DNA from: Hymenopus coronatus
Lineage: Eukaryota; Arthropoda; Insecta; Mantodea; Hymenopodidae
DNA length: 64,000 bases
Direction of reading: 5' to 3'
NCBI GenBank assembly: GCA_030762935.1
Contig: CM060897.1
Coordinates: forward strand, 108,342,176 to 108,406,175
The position numbers and the translations under genes are program-made. Under the pieces are notes generated by a model. It was not told the origin of the DNA. It searched no databases and worked only from the letters and a program-made list of their open reading frames with translations. Shown one piece after another: positions 1 through 11,022 of this stretch. Numbering within the stretch: the stretch's first letter is position 1; each line of letters opens with the position of its first letter.

Positions 1-383
1 TACATTTTATTTGTCAGGTAAATAACTTTAATATACGAAATTTTAATCAAAATCGTTAGAGGCATTTTTGAGAAAATCAAAATTTTCGAAAAAAGTTTCA
101 TGTAAAGAGTAGTTTGGGGTGGGGGGATTTTTCTCAAAATATTCGTGTCGCATCCCTGGAAGATACTAAACTTAAATACCAAGTTTGGTATTTTACCGAC
201 TTTTCGTTTTTGAGTTATCGTGTTCACAGACACACGGACACACTTTTTCTGAAAATACTTTTTTTGGATACAGGGGACCCTAAAACATATATTTCCGGTG
301 AAATCTCGGTATCGAATTTTTTGGTGGAGTGCAATACATTCTCTATTCACTATGTACATAGTGAGTATAGAGAAAGCAAAAAA
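1..383 (+). repeat. FA dispersed repeat, 3' half (cut by window start)
   Basis: This is the distal half of an FA copy; its 5' half lies outside the window. It runs through the conserved middle block, a short CA-rich stretch near 225-245, the 'ttccggtgaaatctcggtatcgaa' block and the terminal hairpin at about 339-378 around TATGTACATA, ending in tagagaaagcaaaaa. One frame stays open across the whole segment and reads a peptide close to LRVASLEDTKLKYQVWYLT that recurs in other copies. No transposase motif is present, so I treat it as non-coding repeat. Confidence 0.88.
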
Positions 384-1206
384 TCCCTCGGCTACAGTTT
401 GCGGCTTAGTGCTCTTTACGTTTATAACAGACCAATAACTAAAAGGGGGCTGTAATAACAAAAGTATCAATTCCAGATCACATGTTGAAGCAATGCCAAG
501 TGCTGTAACCAACGTATATAAATATAAAATGCGTATTTCATGAATCTAAATCACTTATCCTATTTAAAGATTTGCAGAAATATCACTGAGATATCTATTG
601 AGTTCTGTTCATATTTTGTCATACCATTAAATGCTAACAGAACGAGTATACTAATGAATTTACAAAATTACCTGCTAGTTATACGCACAATACAAAATAC
701 GCACAGTCTCTCTATGCATAAATAGATCAAAATAAAAGCGGTGATCTGATTTACTTTACTTCTACTAAAAGCCGCATTGTAATTTTGCTCAGAAGTTCTG
801 CGGCTTATTGCTGCACAATCTTTTTAATTCGCTTTTATAAACATCAGTAACAAATGAATTTGGTTAGCGTTAGTCTTATTTCTTTGTAGTGTTTGTAACG
901 CTAGGTAGTTTCTTTCTTTCCTTCATTCTTTTAATATACTACGACACCAAATGCGGTGAATACTCGTGGATAAATAATTGGGAAAGGAATAGGAAAGAAG
1001 CATTCCAGGGCATTGCAATAGTCTGGTTACGAGATAAAATGATATTGCATCATATAAATATACTCCATCATAACATCCAGAAAAAATAACAGGAAAAGTT
1101 CTTACATGAAGGTTATAGGGATATAATCACATACACGTCACACCGTTATAAATAAATCCCAATTGCCTTTTATTTGCTGTCTATCGTTTTCTCAGCTGTT
1201 AAATCA
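384..1206. other. Unassigned AT-rich spacer
   Basis: I recognise no gene here. The start (about 386-412) carries 'ctcggctac.gtttgcggcttag', which recurs at about 63046-63060 inside another FA copy, so at least that piece is repetitive. The remainder is A+T-rich with short open frames that show no domain signature. Confidence 0.5.
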
Positions 1207-1207
1207 C

Positions 1208-1695
1208 AACCAAGTTTGGTATTTAACGCGCTTTTCGTTTTGAGTTATGCATTCTGAATGACTTCTGTGTAACGTTTGCATAACTGGTAAACCGTAAGAG
1301 ATAAGACACAAACTTACTAAACAAAATATGTAAAACACACAATTTATGTAATATACATTTTTTGTAGAATAAAACTTTTCGAAATATTCCGAGTTATTGA
1401 TTTCAGTTTTAATTATTTAAACTTTACATACATGGGAAGACATCTTTCTTTTCGTGTCTATTTTGTTTACTCCTCCAAGCAAAACTATTCGAATTTCAAT
1501 TGTGACCACCTTTTAAAAGAGATTACAATCGCTTTAGCCAAGTGTAGTCCCTTATTTCCCTTTTACTTACAAGGTGGTTATAATACAATTTCTGCTATTG
1601 TTTATCTCTATTTGAAGTATGTAGTTAGAAGAATAAAGTTTAGTAAGAATGTTTGTGGAACAGGTAGAGAAAGTCATGTGAATGGAACACATCAG
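1208..1695 (-). repeat. FA repeat, rearranged partial copy
   Basis: A small + oriented FA fragment (1208-1250, the 'caagtttggtatttaa...cttttcgttttgagttatg' block) abuts a - oriented copy (1251-1695). The - part runs from the 'gcataactggtaaaccgtaagagata' block to the head (gtagagaaagtcatgtgaatggaacacatcag). The tail is missing. The head-to-head join indicates an inversion or a truncated nested insertion. Confidence 0.8.
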
Positions 1696-1866
1696 AATTG
1701 TCGAAATTATATGTACACTTTGTGAGGAATACAACAAAAACACAATTACCTTAATTGTTGAGAAAAACCTTGCTGAATATCAGATATTGCTGGGAAAATG
1801 TTGCTACTGCATCTTTATGTTTTGTTTAAAATTAAATTAAATTAAGTTAAAAACCATCATATTTTT

Positions 1867-2708
1867 ACTTTCTCTACACCATTATTTCCATAGTGTATAG
1901 AGAAGGTATTGCATTCCACCCAAAAATTCGATACCAAGATTTCACCGAAAATTGGCGTTTTAGGGTCCCCTGTACTGTATCAAAAAAAAAAATTAAGAAA
2001 AACGTCCCGTGTGTGCGAGTATCTTTGGACACGATAACTCAAACACGAAAAGTCGGTAAAATACCAAACTTGGTATGTAAGTTTAATACCTTTCAAGGAT
2101 GTAACACGAAGTTTTTAAGGAAAATCCCCCCACCCGAAACTTGGAAAAGGTTTCGAAAATTTTGATTTTATCAAAAATGGCTCTAACTATTTTGATTAAA
2201 ATACCGTATATTGGAGACATTTACACGGAAAATAAAACGTACATCTTGAATTTTCTGGGAATAGCCCCTGCAGACCTCTTTATTCTAGATGAATTTTGCT
2301 AGATTTTGCATAACTAGTAAACCGTAAGAAAAAGACAGATACTATACTAAAATGTTAAAACAACAATTTATGTCATATGTTTTTTTTTTTTTATTATTAT
2401 TTTTTTTTCGTAGAGCTGACCTTTTTTGAGATATTATTTCTTATTTTTTTTTCAGTTTTAATTTACTTAAAACCTTATAGATACGGGAATTTGTGAACTC
2501 CTGGCAATGCACAGAAGCGGATTTTATCACGTCAACCAGTTTTTAATGTCGTTTTAGCCTAGTGTTTTCCCTTAATTCCTTTCTGCTTACAAGAAAGCAT
2601 TTCTGTTAATATTTATCACGATTAGCATGAAGTAGATAGAAGCTTGAGCTTTTTAACAATTTGTTACAGAGATGTGGTTAAAGTAATGTGAATGAAACAC
2701 ATAAGATT
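1867..2708 (-). repeat. FA repeat, near full length
   Basis: A - copy with both ends: the tail hairpin (actttctctacacc...tagtgtatagagaagg) at 1867-1905 and a diverged head (aatgtgaatgaaacacataaga) near 2690-2706. Two T/A homopolymer runs near 2380-2410 lengthen the middle. The length of about 0.84 kb matches other complete copies. Confidence 0.87.
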
Positions 2709-3249
2709 TTTATAGAAGTACTCTGTATGTTTAAAGTACACAACACCTCTCATTTTTCATAGACTTTCACCAGATTTCACCAACTCTATAGTATGCTAGA
2801 AAATGGTGCCAAAATAAACTGATGAAGGGTATCGCATTTTCATATAATTGTCTAAACCGCTAGGTCAGAAGCGAAACGTTCGTAGTTTTGACAATCGAGA
2901 GTGCGGTATACCTGGATAGTACCCTACCGTTTTATTAAGACCGGGAGCAGAAGATGATGAGCCCATTAAGAAGAGGCGACCACACCCACTGCATGTTGCC
3001 ACGTTGCTTCGCCAGGCGCGCCACTCCATGCCACTTGCCTGTGCTGGATCAATGCGCCACGCCGGCCATTCGCCCCCGGTCACCGTCCACGTTCTTGCTG
3101 CCTCATCACGCCACCACCCAATCCTTCAGGGAAACCTTCGTGTCATAGCAATTAATTTCCATTAGTTTCTTGTGGTCTTTAAAAAGGCAATTCCTTGCTC
3201 ATTATGTTTTTAATTCCTCTGCCACGTATAATAAGTAGGGAGGGATAAG
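2709..3249. other. Unassigned; GC-rich patch with hammerhead-like motif
   Basis: About 2940-3150 is distinctly GC- and CpG-rich compared with its surroundings. It encodes overlapping short frames on both strands, none recognised. Upstream, 2819-2885 holds CTGATGAAG...GCGAAACGTT, the arrangement seen around hammerhead-like motifs of Penelope-type retroelements, although I see no convincing stem II. A fragment of a retroelement is the simplest reading. Confidence 0.4.
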
Positions 3250-3802
3250 AAACTACCCTTTACATAGAAAAAGTTGCGAAAATTTTGATTTTCTCAAAAA
3301 TCGCTTATATTAAATATATTTACCTGACAAATAAAATGTACATCTTGAATTTTCTGGGAAGAGCCTCTGAAGACTACTTTATTTCTGAATTACGGAATTT
3401 TGCATAACTGGCAAAGCGTAAGAGATAGACAAAATCTTACTTAACATAAAAATCAGAACTCGTTAAAGCACACAATTTATGTTATATACATTTATTTTTT
3501 TTCGTGGAGCGAATCGTTTTTGAGATTTCCTTCTTATTGGTTTCAGCTTTAAAAAACTTGTACTTTTCTCATACAGGAATTAGTCAACTCCTGTCCATAC
3601 AAAGGAACTTCAGTAACCTGCTTTTGACTAATACTTTAGCCTGTACCACTCCCTTATTTCCCTTCTACCTGCATGGAAACACGTAATAAGACTATTTCTG
3701 CTAATTTTTTCTCGATTATCATGAAGTAAAATGAAGCATAAGCTTTTTAACAATAATTTGTGGCAGGAATGTAGAGAAAATCATGTGAATGTAACACATC
3801 AG
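3250..3802 (-). repeat. FA repeat, head-side half
   Basis: A - copy lacking its tail. It starts at the 'aactaccctttacat' block and runs to the head (gtagagaaaatcatgtgaatgtaacacatcag) at 3776-3802. It shows the usual Y-rich 'cttatttcccttctacctgca' segment near 3652-3672. Confidence 0.85.
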
Positions 3803-3813
3803 AATTTTTTAAT

Positions 3814-3922
3814 ACTTTCTCAACTACGTAAAGAGAGTAGGGGAAGTATTGTATTCCACTCAAAAGTTCTATACCGATATTTCACGGGATACAAGTTTCG
3901 AGACTCCTTGAATCGAGAAAAA
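3814..3922 (-). repeat. FA repeat, tail fragment
   Basis: A - tail of about 110 bp (actttctcaactacg...gaagtattgtattccactcaaaagttc...gatatttcacggg). It is cut off where a + copy begins at 3928. Confidence 0.8.
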
Positions 3923-3927
3923 AAAAA

Positions 3928-4503
3928 TCTCATGTGTTACACTCACATGACTTTCTCTAAATGCTCTGCAAACTTCTTACAAAAGATTATTCTTTCCACA
4001 CAATGCTAATCGAAATAAACATTAGCAGAATGTTATTACCTAGTTCCTTATAAGTAGAAGGGAATTAAGGGAATGCACTTGCCTAAAGTGATAGTCAAAT
4101 GTTTTAATAGCTATCCTTATGCGATTGTCATTGCAAATGTCATTTTATTTTAATCAAAATCGTTAGAGCCATTTTTTTAAATCAAAATTTTCAAAAATGT
4201 TTCCATGTAAAGGGTACTTTTTGGTCGGGGAATGTTCTTGATAACTTCGTGTCGCATCCTTGGAAGACACCAATCCTAAATAAAAAGTTGTTATGTAACG
4301 GTATTTTTATTTTCAGCTATGCTGTCCACAGACACACGCGGAACTTTTTCTAAAAAAAAAAAAAAAAAAAAAAAAAATGTTTGGACTAAGGGGACCCCAA
4401 AACATGTATTTCTGGTGAAATCTCCACATAGAATTTTTGGGTGGAATACAATACCTTCTCTATCCATATGCACATTGTAATACGGGGCTAGAGAAAGAAA
4501 AAA
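3928..4503 (+). repeat. FA repeat with internal deletion
   Basis: A + copy with head (tctcatgtgttacactcacatgactttctcta) and a tail of the 'tacggggctagagaaag' hairpin variant. About 300 bp is missing from the middle: the sequence jumps near 4140 from the head-side 'gattgtcattgcaaatg' part to 'ttttattttaatcaaaatcg'. A 29-nt A run lies at about 4349-4377, where other copies have 'tttttctaaaaatgc'. Confidence 0.87.
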
Positions 4504-4517
4504 GTATTTCTGACAAC

Positions 4518-5157
4518 GGTTCGCGTGCCTTGTGTGTCTGCGAACAGCATTACTAAAAACGAAAAGTGCTTAAATACCAAAGTTGATATTTAAGTTAAAT
4601 ATCTCCAAGGTTGCGACATGAAGATTTTTAAATCCCTCCACCATTAACTATCTTTTCATAGAATTGTTTTCGAAATGTTCCATTTTCTAGAAAGATATGA
4701 TTTTGATTAAAATATCGTATATTAAAGATATTTATATGGCAAATAAAACGTATGTCTTGAATTTTCAGGAAATAGCCTGTGAAGTCATCTTTATTCTGAA
4801 TGACTTTGGCATAATTTACTAAAAAATTTACTATACATATATGTAGATCTCCTTCATTTATGTCATATATGTCATTTTTGTAGAGCTAACCAATTTTCGA
4901 AGTATTCCCTATTATTGGTTTACATTTTAAAATACTTAACTTTTCTCAAACCGAGGGCTCGTTCATCTGTCTTTTGTTGATTTCATTGGCCATCGCATAG
5001 CAACAGATTTTAAAAGATTTGACTAATGGTTCTTATTTATCTTGTAGTTAGAAGACCGTTTCTGGTAACGTTTATTTTGATTAGCATGATGTAAATGAGA
5101 GAATTTTGTTTGTACGAATAGTTTGTTTGCAGAACAGGTACAGTCATGGAACATAGA
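4518..5157 (-). repeat. FA repeat, tail-truncated copy
   Basis: It starts at the CA/GT region (gtgtgtctgcgaacagcat) and runs to a shortened head (aacaggtacagtcatggaacatag). The last 150 bp or so containing the hairpin is missing. Confidence 0.78.
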
Positions 5158-5217
5158 CTTTTAGGGAGAGGTCCGCGAGTGCAGGCGAGCGCACATCTGA
5201 ACATAGCTAAAACCGGC

Positions 5218-5405
5218 CTATAAAGTCCTCTTCATTAGGAAGGAATTTTTTTATAAATTTGAATGTTAGTAAATGTTAAGTGACAGACGAAAACGTACTA
5301 TGCAAAACTTTAGGTCTGTTTAAAACGTACAATTTATTTATATTAAATAACTTTTTTGTGTGTGGTATACGTCATTTCCGAGAAATCAGTTGTTAATTGA
5401 TATCG
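5218..5405 (-). repeat. Old diverged FA fragment
   Basis: Only the middle blocks are recognisable (aagtcctcttcatta..., gacagacgaaaacgtactatgcaaaac, gtttaaaacgtacaattta). The flank at 5405-5480 is similar to about 10665-10740 (shared gtcgatt/tcgcgat.tcatg.taag blocks), suggesting a second low-copy repeat adjoining it. Confidence 0.55.
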
Positions 5406-5535
5406 TTCAAGGCCATTCTTTAAAAGTCCTATCGATGTCGTTTTTCGCGATAACATGGAAAGTTGAGAATTTAAATGGCAGTATAATTAGTGCCTAATAA
5501 ACATTTAACTATGGCTAATCTCTGCGCACTGCCTG

Positions 5536-5751
5536 CTTGGGCAGTGTGGTGGTAGCGTGTCTGCCTCACATTCAAAAGGTCGTGGGTTTGAATCTCGCTT
5601 AGGGTGAATTAACAGGGTAAGGTTTTTTTCGGGGTTTTCCCTTATCCTGAGAACGTGAATGTTGAATAACTTTAAGCATCATTTGAGCATCATTTCACCA
5701 ATTTCATTCATTCATCGTGCGATATGACCAACCAGGTTAAAGGACGTTAGT
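5536..5751 (+). mobile_element. SINE family S1 (tRNA-headed)
   Basis: The most complete S1 copy. A box A-like stretch (gtggtggtagcgtgtctgcc) is followed about 30 nt later by a box B-like stretch (gggtttgaatctcg), giving an internal Pol III promoter. The body contains ttttttcggggttttcccttatcctgagaa, then tttaagcatcatttgagcatcatttcacc, and ends near gttaaaggacgttag. The same body is found at 40.2, 43.6, 54.4 and 61.1 kb. I see no clear target-site duplication. Confidence 0.8.
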
Positions 5752-5889
5752 GCACTGTAGCTATTTCTGCAAAGGTTTACTTATAATTAAAGTAAACCAG
5801 ATAGAAATACAAACTATCGTAAGAATAATTTGTATACCCAAGATCAGGGATTGCAACATAAGCTTCTTGTGTTATTCTACCCATAAATT

Positions 5890-6661
5890 GGATCAAGATT
5901 TCCCTGGAGGTACATGCTTTGACACCGACCCCTGAACACGTAAAAGAACATCATTTAGAAAAAGGCGCGTGCGTGCGTTTTTGTATATGGGCAGTATATC
6001 CCAAAAACGAAAATAAAACTTAAATTTAATATCCTCCAAAGATGCAACACAAAGAATTGCTAGAAACTCCTCGCACCTCAAACAATCCTTTATATGGAAC
6101 ATTTTTGAAATGTTTGTTTTTCTGTAAAATGGCTGAAAATTATTTTCATTAAACTGCCGTATAGTAAAGATATTTACATCAAAAATAAAATGTATATCTT
6201 TAATTTTCTGGGAATAACCTCTGAAAACCTCTTCATGAGGGATGAATTTTACATAACTGGTACCGTAAAAGATAAGCCAAAAACTCACTATACAAAAAAG
6301 TACTTCTCGTTAAAACACAAGTAATTTATATCGTATATGTTTGTCCCCCCCACCCTCCGGTAGAGTTGACCGTTTCAGAAATATTCCGTGTTATTGGCTT
6401 CAATTTAAACCTCATAACTTTTCTCAAATGGGATCCCCTTCGTTTCTCCCTTGTTTTACTGCAGGCCATGCAAAGCAAACCGGCCTTCAATTGTTTCACA
6501 ACGACCAGTTTTAGCCCGTTCTACTTACAAGAAAGCAAGTAATAAGACCAATTCTGCTAATGTTTATCTCGATTAGCATGACATAGAATGTAAGAATAAT
6601 CTGTAGTTAAGAATGTTTGTATGCGGAAAGCAAGAGAAATCGTGTGAGTGGAACACATCAG
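5890..6661 (-). repeat. FA repeat, nearly complete
   Basis: A - copy starting inside the 'gagatttcaccggaaatacatg' block and extending to the head (gcaagagaaatcgtgtgagtggaacacatcag). The tail hairpin is missing. One reverse-strand frame stays open for about 131 codons over half of the copy, but with no recognisable domain. Confidence 0.83.
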
Positions 6662-6872
6662 AATTTTTTCCATCAATATGTCTAAGGATATTGTCTAAAA
6701 TAACAGAAGTAATTTAATACGGCAAATTTATACATCTTGGATTTTGCGTGAATAGCCTGTGAAGTTCACTTCATACACCTGTTTAAAAAAAATTAATTTA
6801 GGTAACATTTTTATGGCCATAAGAAAACATTCGTTATTATTGGTTTGAATGTTTCAATACTTTGTACGTTTT

Positions 6873-7750
6873 ACTTTCTCTACACATACTACGGACATAG
6901 TGTATAGAGTGTGTATGGTATTGCAACCCAAAAATTCGATACCGAGATTTCACCGGTAATACATGTTTTGAGGTGCCCTGAATCCAAAAAAGCAATTTTA
7001 GGAAAATGTCCGTGTATCTGTCCGTATATGTGAGTGCGTGTGAGTGTGTGTATGTGAGTGTGTGTGTGTGGGGGGGGGGTGTATCTGGGCAGCATAGCTC
7101 AAAAACGAAAAGACCGTTAAATACCAAACTTGGTATTTAAGTTTGGTATCTTCCAAGGACGCGACACGAAGATTTTCAAGCAAATTTCCCCACCCCAACT
7201 ACCCTTTACATGGGAAAAAATTCGAAATGTTTTATATTCTCAAAAATAGCTCTAACGATTTTGGTTATAATCTCTTATATTTAAGAAATTTATGTGACAA
7301 AAGTGTATATTTTTAATTTTCTGGGAATAGACTCTTTAGATATGTTTATTCTGGATGCATTTTGTGGAATTTTGCATAACTGGTAAGCCATAAATGACAG
7401 ACAAAAACTTGCCACACAAAAAATGTAGAGCTTATTAAAACAAACAATTTATGTTCTACACATTGTTTTCGAGGTGTTGACTTTTTTGAGATACTCCTTG
7501 TTATTGCTTTCAGCTTTAAAATACTTGTGCTGTTCTCATACGCGAATTTGTCAACTCCTGTCCATACAAACCCAGTTACTTCAATTACATAGTAACAGCT
7601 TTTAAAAGATTTGACTATCGATTTAGCCTATTGTACTCCCTTATTCCCCTTGTATTTACAAGGAAGTAACTAATACTACCCTTTCTGCCAAATGTTTAAA
7701 ATAAAGTAAATAAAAGTATAAGCTTTGTAACAATAATGGAACACATCAGA
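6873..7750 (-). repeat. FA repeat, full length
   Basis: The tail hairpin (actttctctacacatactacggacatagtgtatagag) starts at 6873 and the head (ggaacacatcag) ends at about 7750. The GT microsatellite (about 7020-7075) sits at the family's fixed position. The dyad TTAAATACCAA-AC-TTGGTATTTAA is perfect at 7117-7140. This is one of the best copies for defining the family. Confidence 0.9.
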
Positions 7751-8082
7751 TTTTTTTTCTTGAAGTTCGGTTTAAACTGAATTTTTCTGAAGTTCAAATG
7801 AAGGACATGGGACACTAAACGAAGAATGGGCGATAAACTCACACAGCTTGGGATGTGAAAATGACAATTTTCAATACATCTTATGATAAGACATGTACTT
7901 ATTATCACTCTAACCGTAATTTAGAGAATATGAGGCGGTTGCGCGGATATAACTGTTTATGTGGTAGTCCGAGCTGTAGTAACCAGAACGCGCGCCGCCG
8001 TCTGTGGCTACAGAGTTTAGGGAAAACCTTGTATATTCCTTATGATTTTCATTTAAATACAATAGTCTAAGACATGGGGTAT
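7751..8082. other. Unassigned spacer
   Basis: No recognised feature. A 70-codon + frame (7855-8070) crosses a CpG-rich patch (aacgcgcgccgccg) but carries no motif I can name. Confidence 0.4.
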
Positions 8083-8349
8083 TGCCATGGTAGAGTGGTC
8101 AGATAGGGTTCAATCTCGGTGACCGGATTTTGGATTTATGGATGACGAAGCGGCATATGGACAGGCATTCTCTGGGCCCCCAGTTTCCCGGGTCATTCAG
8201 TCCAATTGCTCCATCACCTTTCCTATCAACCATTTCAGCGTCATCTCATTTCAACCACTTGTTCACGTTCATACCAAGTATTGAACTGAACCTTGGACAC
8301 TTCATCACATCCGTAGTCCTCTGTTGCTCAAGGCCTGACCCCAGGCTTT
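8083..8349 (+). mobile_element. SINE, S3-like
   Basis: A tRNA-like head (gccatggtagagtggtcagatagggttcaatctcggtgacc) contains a box A-like gtagagtgg and box B-like ggttcaatctc with reduced spacing. The following 'gatgacgaagcgg...ccagtttcccgggtcattc...attgctccatca' resembles the S3 body (gacgaagcggc...gtttcccccgccac...aattgctccatc). It is diverged and therefore old. Confidence 0.65.
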
Positions 8350-8809
8350 AGTTTGTAAAACCGGGGAGGAGGTAAAAGTCCTCCTTAAGAGGGTGTTGAG
8401 CAGGTGGAGAAGACGAAGAAGATGAATACGTTTCTATAAGTAACTCTCAGAACTGGGAAAGAATAAAAGAAAACTTCCCCACGCAACTACCAAAAAAAGA
8501 AGGAAAAACCATAGCTCGTTACAACATCCGCTTCCGGATGTCGAAATACTCGATAGCGATGCGAAAATTAATTATTTGCTCAAGTAATCAAGTAATTATA
8601 CGTCTAGTACATGCACTTTTATGGACCTAATTAACTGCATCTCTTCATTAAAATGCATGTTTCCTTCAATCATGACATGTGGCAATCAATACTTTTGCGT
8701 TTGCGCACATCTCGCAACGCTACCAGGCACCAACTGTTGAAAGCGCAACTGTCGATTATTCTCGTATGTTTATTCGAAGTACACATAGTGCGAGTTCAGG
8801 AAAGAAATA
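8350..8809. other. Unassigned spacer
   Basis: I see nothing recognisable in this 460-bp stretch apart from a short inverted repeat, gaggaggtaaaagtcctcctta, near 8367-8388. Confidence 0.4.
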
Positions 8810-9611
8810 TCTTATGTGTTCCATTCACGTAACTTTCTCTACATATCTGTGACAAATTATTGTTAAAAAGCGTATTCTTCTAAATACTCCATGTTAATCG
8901 AGTTAAAATTAGCAGAAATTGTCTTTATTACTTGCTTCCTTGCAAGTAGAAGGGAAGTAAGGGAATACAACAGGTAAAGCGCCTGTCACCTCTTTTAATA
9001 AAAACTGGTTGCTATGGTGAATGAAATTCGTTTCTTTGTATGGCCAGGAGTTCCTGTATGAGAAAGTATAATTATTTTAAAGCTGAAACCAATAACAAAG
9101 ATATCTCACAAATGGCCAGACCTATAAAATGTATATAACAAAGTATATGTTTTAACGAGAACTATATTTTGTACGTTTTTGCCTCTCTTAAGCTTTACCA
9201 ATTATACAAAATTAAGCCAAATTAATCTAAAATAAAGAGGGTTTCTGAGGCAATTCCCCAAAAATTCAAGATATACATTTTCTGCCACGTAAATATCTCT
9301 AATATAGGGTATTTTAATCAAAATCGTTAAAGCCATTTTTGAGAAAATCATATTTAAAAAATTTGTCCATGTCAAGGGGTGGAGGATTTTCTTGAAAATC
9401 TCTGTGTCGCATCCATGGGATATATAAACTTAAAAGTTAAGTTTAATATTTAACGGAGTTTCAGTTTTTGAGCTATGCTGTCCATAGACACAATCACACA
9501 TACACTGATTTTTTTTTCTAAAAAGCTTTTTTTTTTATATTTTGGGTGAAATCTCGGTATCGAATATCTTCTCTATACACTATTTGCATAGTACGTGTAG
9601 AGAAAGTAAAA
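8810..9611 (+). repeat. FA repeat, full length
   Basis: The head (tcttatgtgttccattcacgtaactttctcta) begins at 8810. The tail hairpin (cttctctatacactatttgcatagtacgtgtagagaaag) ends at about 9607, followed by taaaa. The CA tract is short and the 'ggggaccctaaaacatg' block is deleted. Confidence 0.9.
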
Positions 9612-10133
9612 TATGGGACACGAGTGACGGTGAGATGCAAATTACACTGCCGGAAATTTCTGCAGAGACATATGCCACAAATATTAGGAAAATACGAAAA
9701 ATTCTATAAACAATCCATGGACTGTAGAAAATAAAATGCGAGCTGTTTCCCTGCGTAAGGTAAGATCAATGCACTTATTGACTCAGTTAAACGTAGAGTA
9801 TATTAATAATTTATCAATATTTAAAACCTAGACACACGACCAAGCAAAAACAGTTGCATGAAACTTACTATAATGTCAATTAAGATGATCGTATGAAAAT
9901 TATAAAACTCGTTCACTCGTTTCATAAATATGCTCGTAACTTAATTACTACCATTATACTCTCGTTGCATAGTATACTATTTTTATCGAGCTCACGATAA
10001 ATATGTTCGCAATTTAAACTATTTGTTCGTGACTAACATAAACCAAAATATAGTTTCCTTATTTTCTCTTTTCGGTGATGAATTAGCTTTGCAGACTCGC
10101 ATATGAGTATTTACTTTATCTTCTTTAGAGTAA
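9612..10133. other. Unassigned spacer with direct-repeat-like TTCGT/CTCGT motifs
   Basis: About 9905-10035 has repeated short words (ctcgttcactcgtttcataaatatgctcgtaactta; tatgttcgcaattta; ttgttcgtgac). This suggests a decayed low-complexity or repeat segment. No gene is recognised. Confidence 0.4.
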
Positions 10134-10370
10134 TAATTTGTTGGGTGGAATGCAATACTTCCTCTGCCTGTCTATTATATACGAAGCAGAGAAAGTAAAA
10201 ATCTTATGTGTTCCATTCACATGGCTTTCTCTGCCTATTCTGATGGAAATTATACTTGTACGATAAGGTATTACATTCCTCCAAAAATTCGATACCGAAA
10301 TTTCACCGGAAATACATGTCTTTATACCTCCTCACTCCAAAAATGGATTTTTTTCTTCTAAATATGATGT
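10134..10370 (+). repeat. Cluster of three FA end fragments
   Basis: A + tail (10134-10200, hairpin ending gcagagaaagtaaaa) runs directly into a + head (tcttatgtgttccattcacatggctttctctg, 10202-10247). This is followed by a - tail fragment (10264-10370, gataaggtattacattcctccaaaaattcgatacc). The tail and the next head share a single A run with nothing between them, a head-to-tail junction. Confidence 0.82.
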
Positions 10371-11022
10371 GACTAAGCTAGGCTGATTGACTCTTAATAA
10401 GAAGTTGATATACAGAGTTTAAGGATATATTTTGTACTCAAATTAAAGAACTAACAGTCAGCATACAAAATAAGCAAGCGATATAATTAGACTGTCAATG
10501 AACTCGCTAGAGACGTAAGAACGCTTGTTTAGCATTTCAAATATACAAGAGTCGTTCACCGTCGTGGATTATTTTATTTTAATCTCATTTCAAACGTATG
10601 TCACAAACCTTATTAATACCCTCACACTACCGAGGTGGGTGGATCGAATTGTTCAATATATGTCGTTCTTTTAAAGCCCTGTCGATTTTCAGTTGTTTCT
10701 CGCGATATCATGTTAAGAACATTGGACTTAAGGCCAGTATATAGGCTCCATCTTTACATTTGACTATAATGTTTTTCAAATGGGAAGAGTTCTACGCTGC
10801 AGCGACTGAGATGCGTTATCATGCTCTGCGTTGCCAGGTCGCTACCCCACTCTTTTCATATTTCCCTCTCACTCGCACGTTGAACATGTAAATCTGCCTG
10901 GCGACATAATGTTTATTCATGTGTATTATGAAAATTAGTTGAGCTAAAAATCTGTGGTTCTGCTACGTACATTACTCCCTAACTTCCTCGTGAATTATTT
11001 TTTGCAAAATTTTAATGTCTTA
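10371..11022. other. Unassigned spacer
   Basis: No gene is seen. About 10665-10740 matches 5405-5480 in blocks (gtcgatttt, tcgcgatatcatg), so part of it is a low-copy repeat. A CpG-containing stretch with gttgccaggtcgctacc and gcctggcgac lies at about 10830-10910. Confidence 0.4.

Noticed and set aside
1867..2708. FA as a classical MITE with long terminal inverted repeats
   Set aside because: The ends match only over about 10 bp (ACTTTCTCTA / TAGAGAAAGT) at asymmetric positions, and no TA or other fixed duplication was seen consistently.
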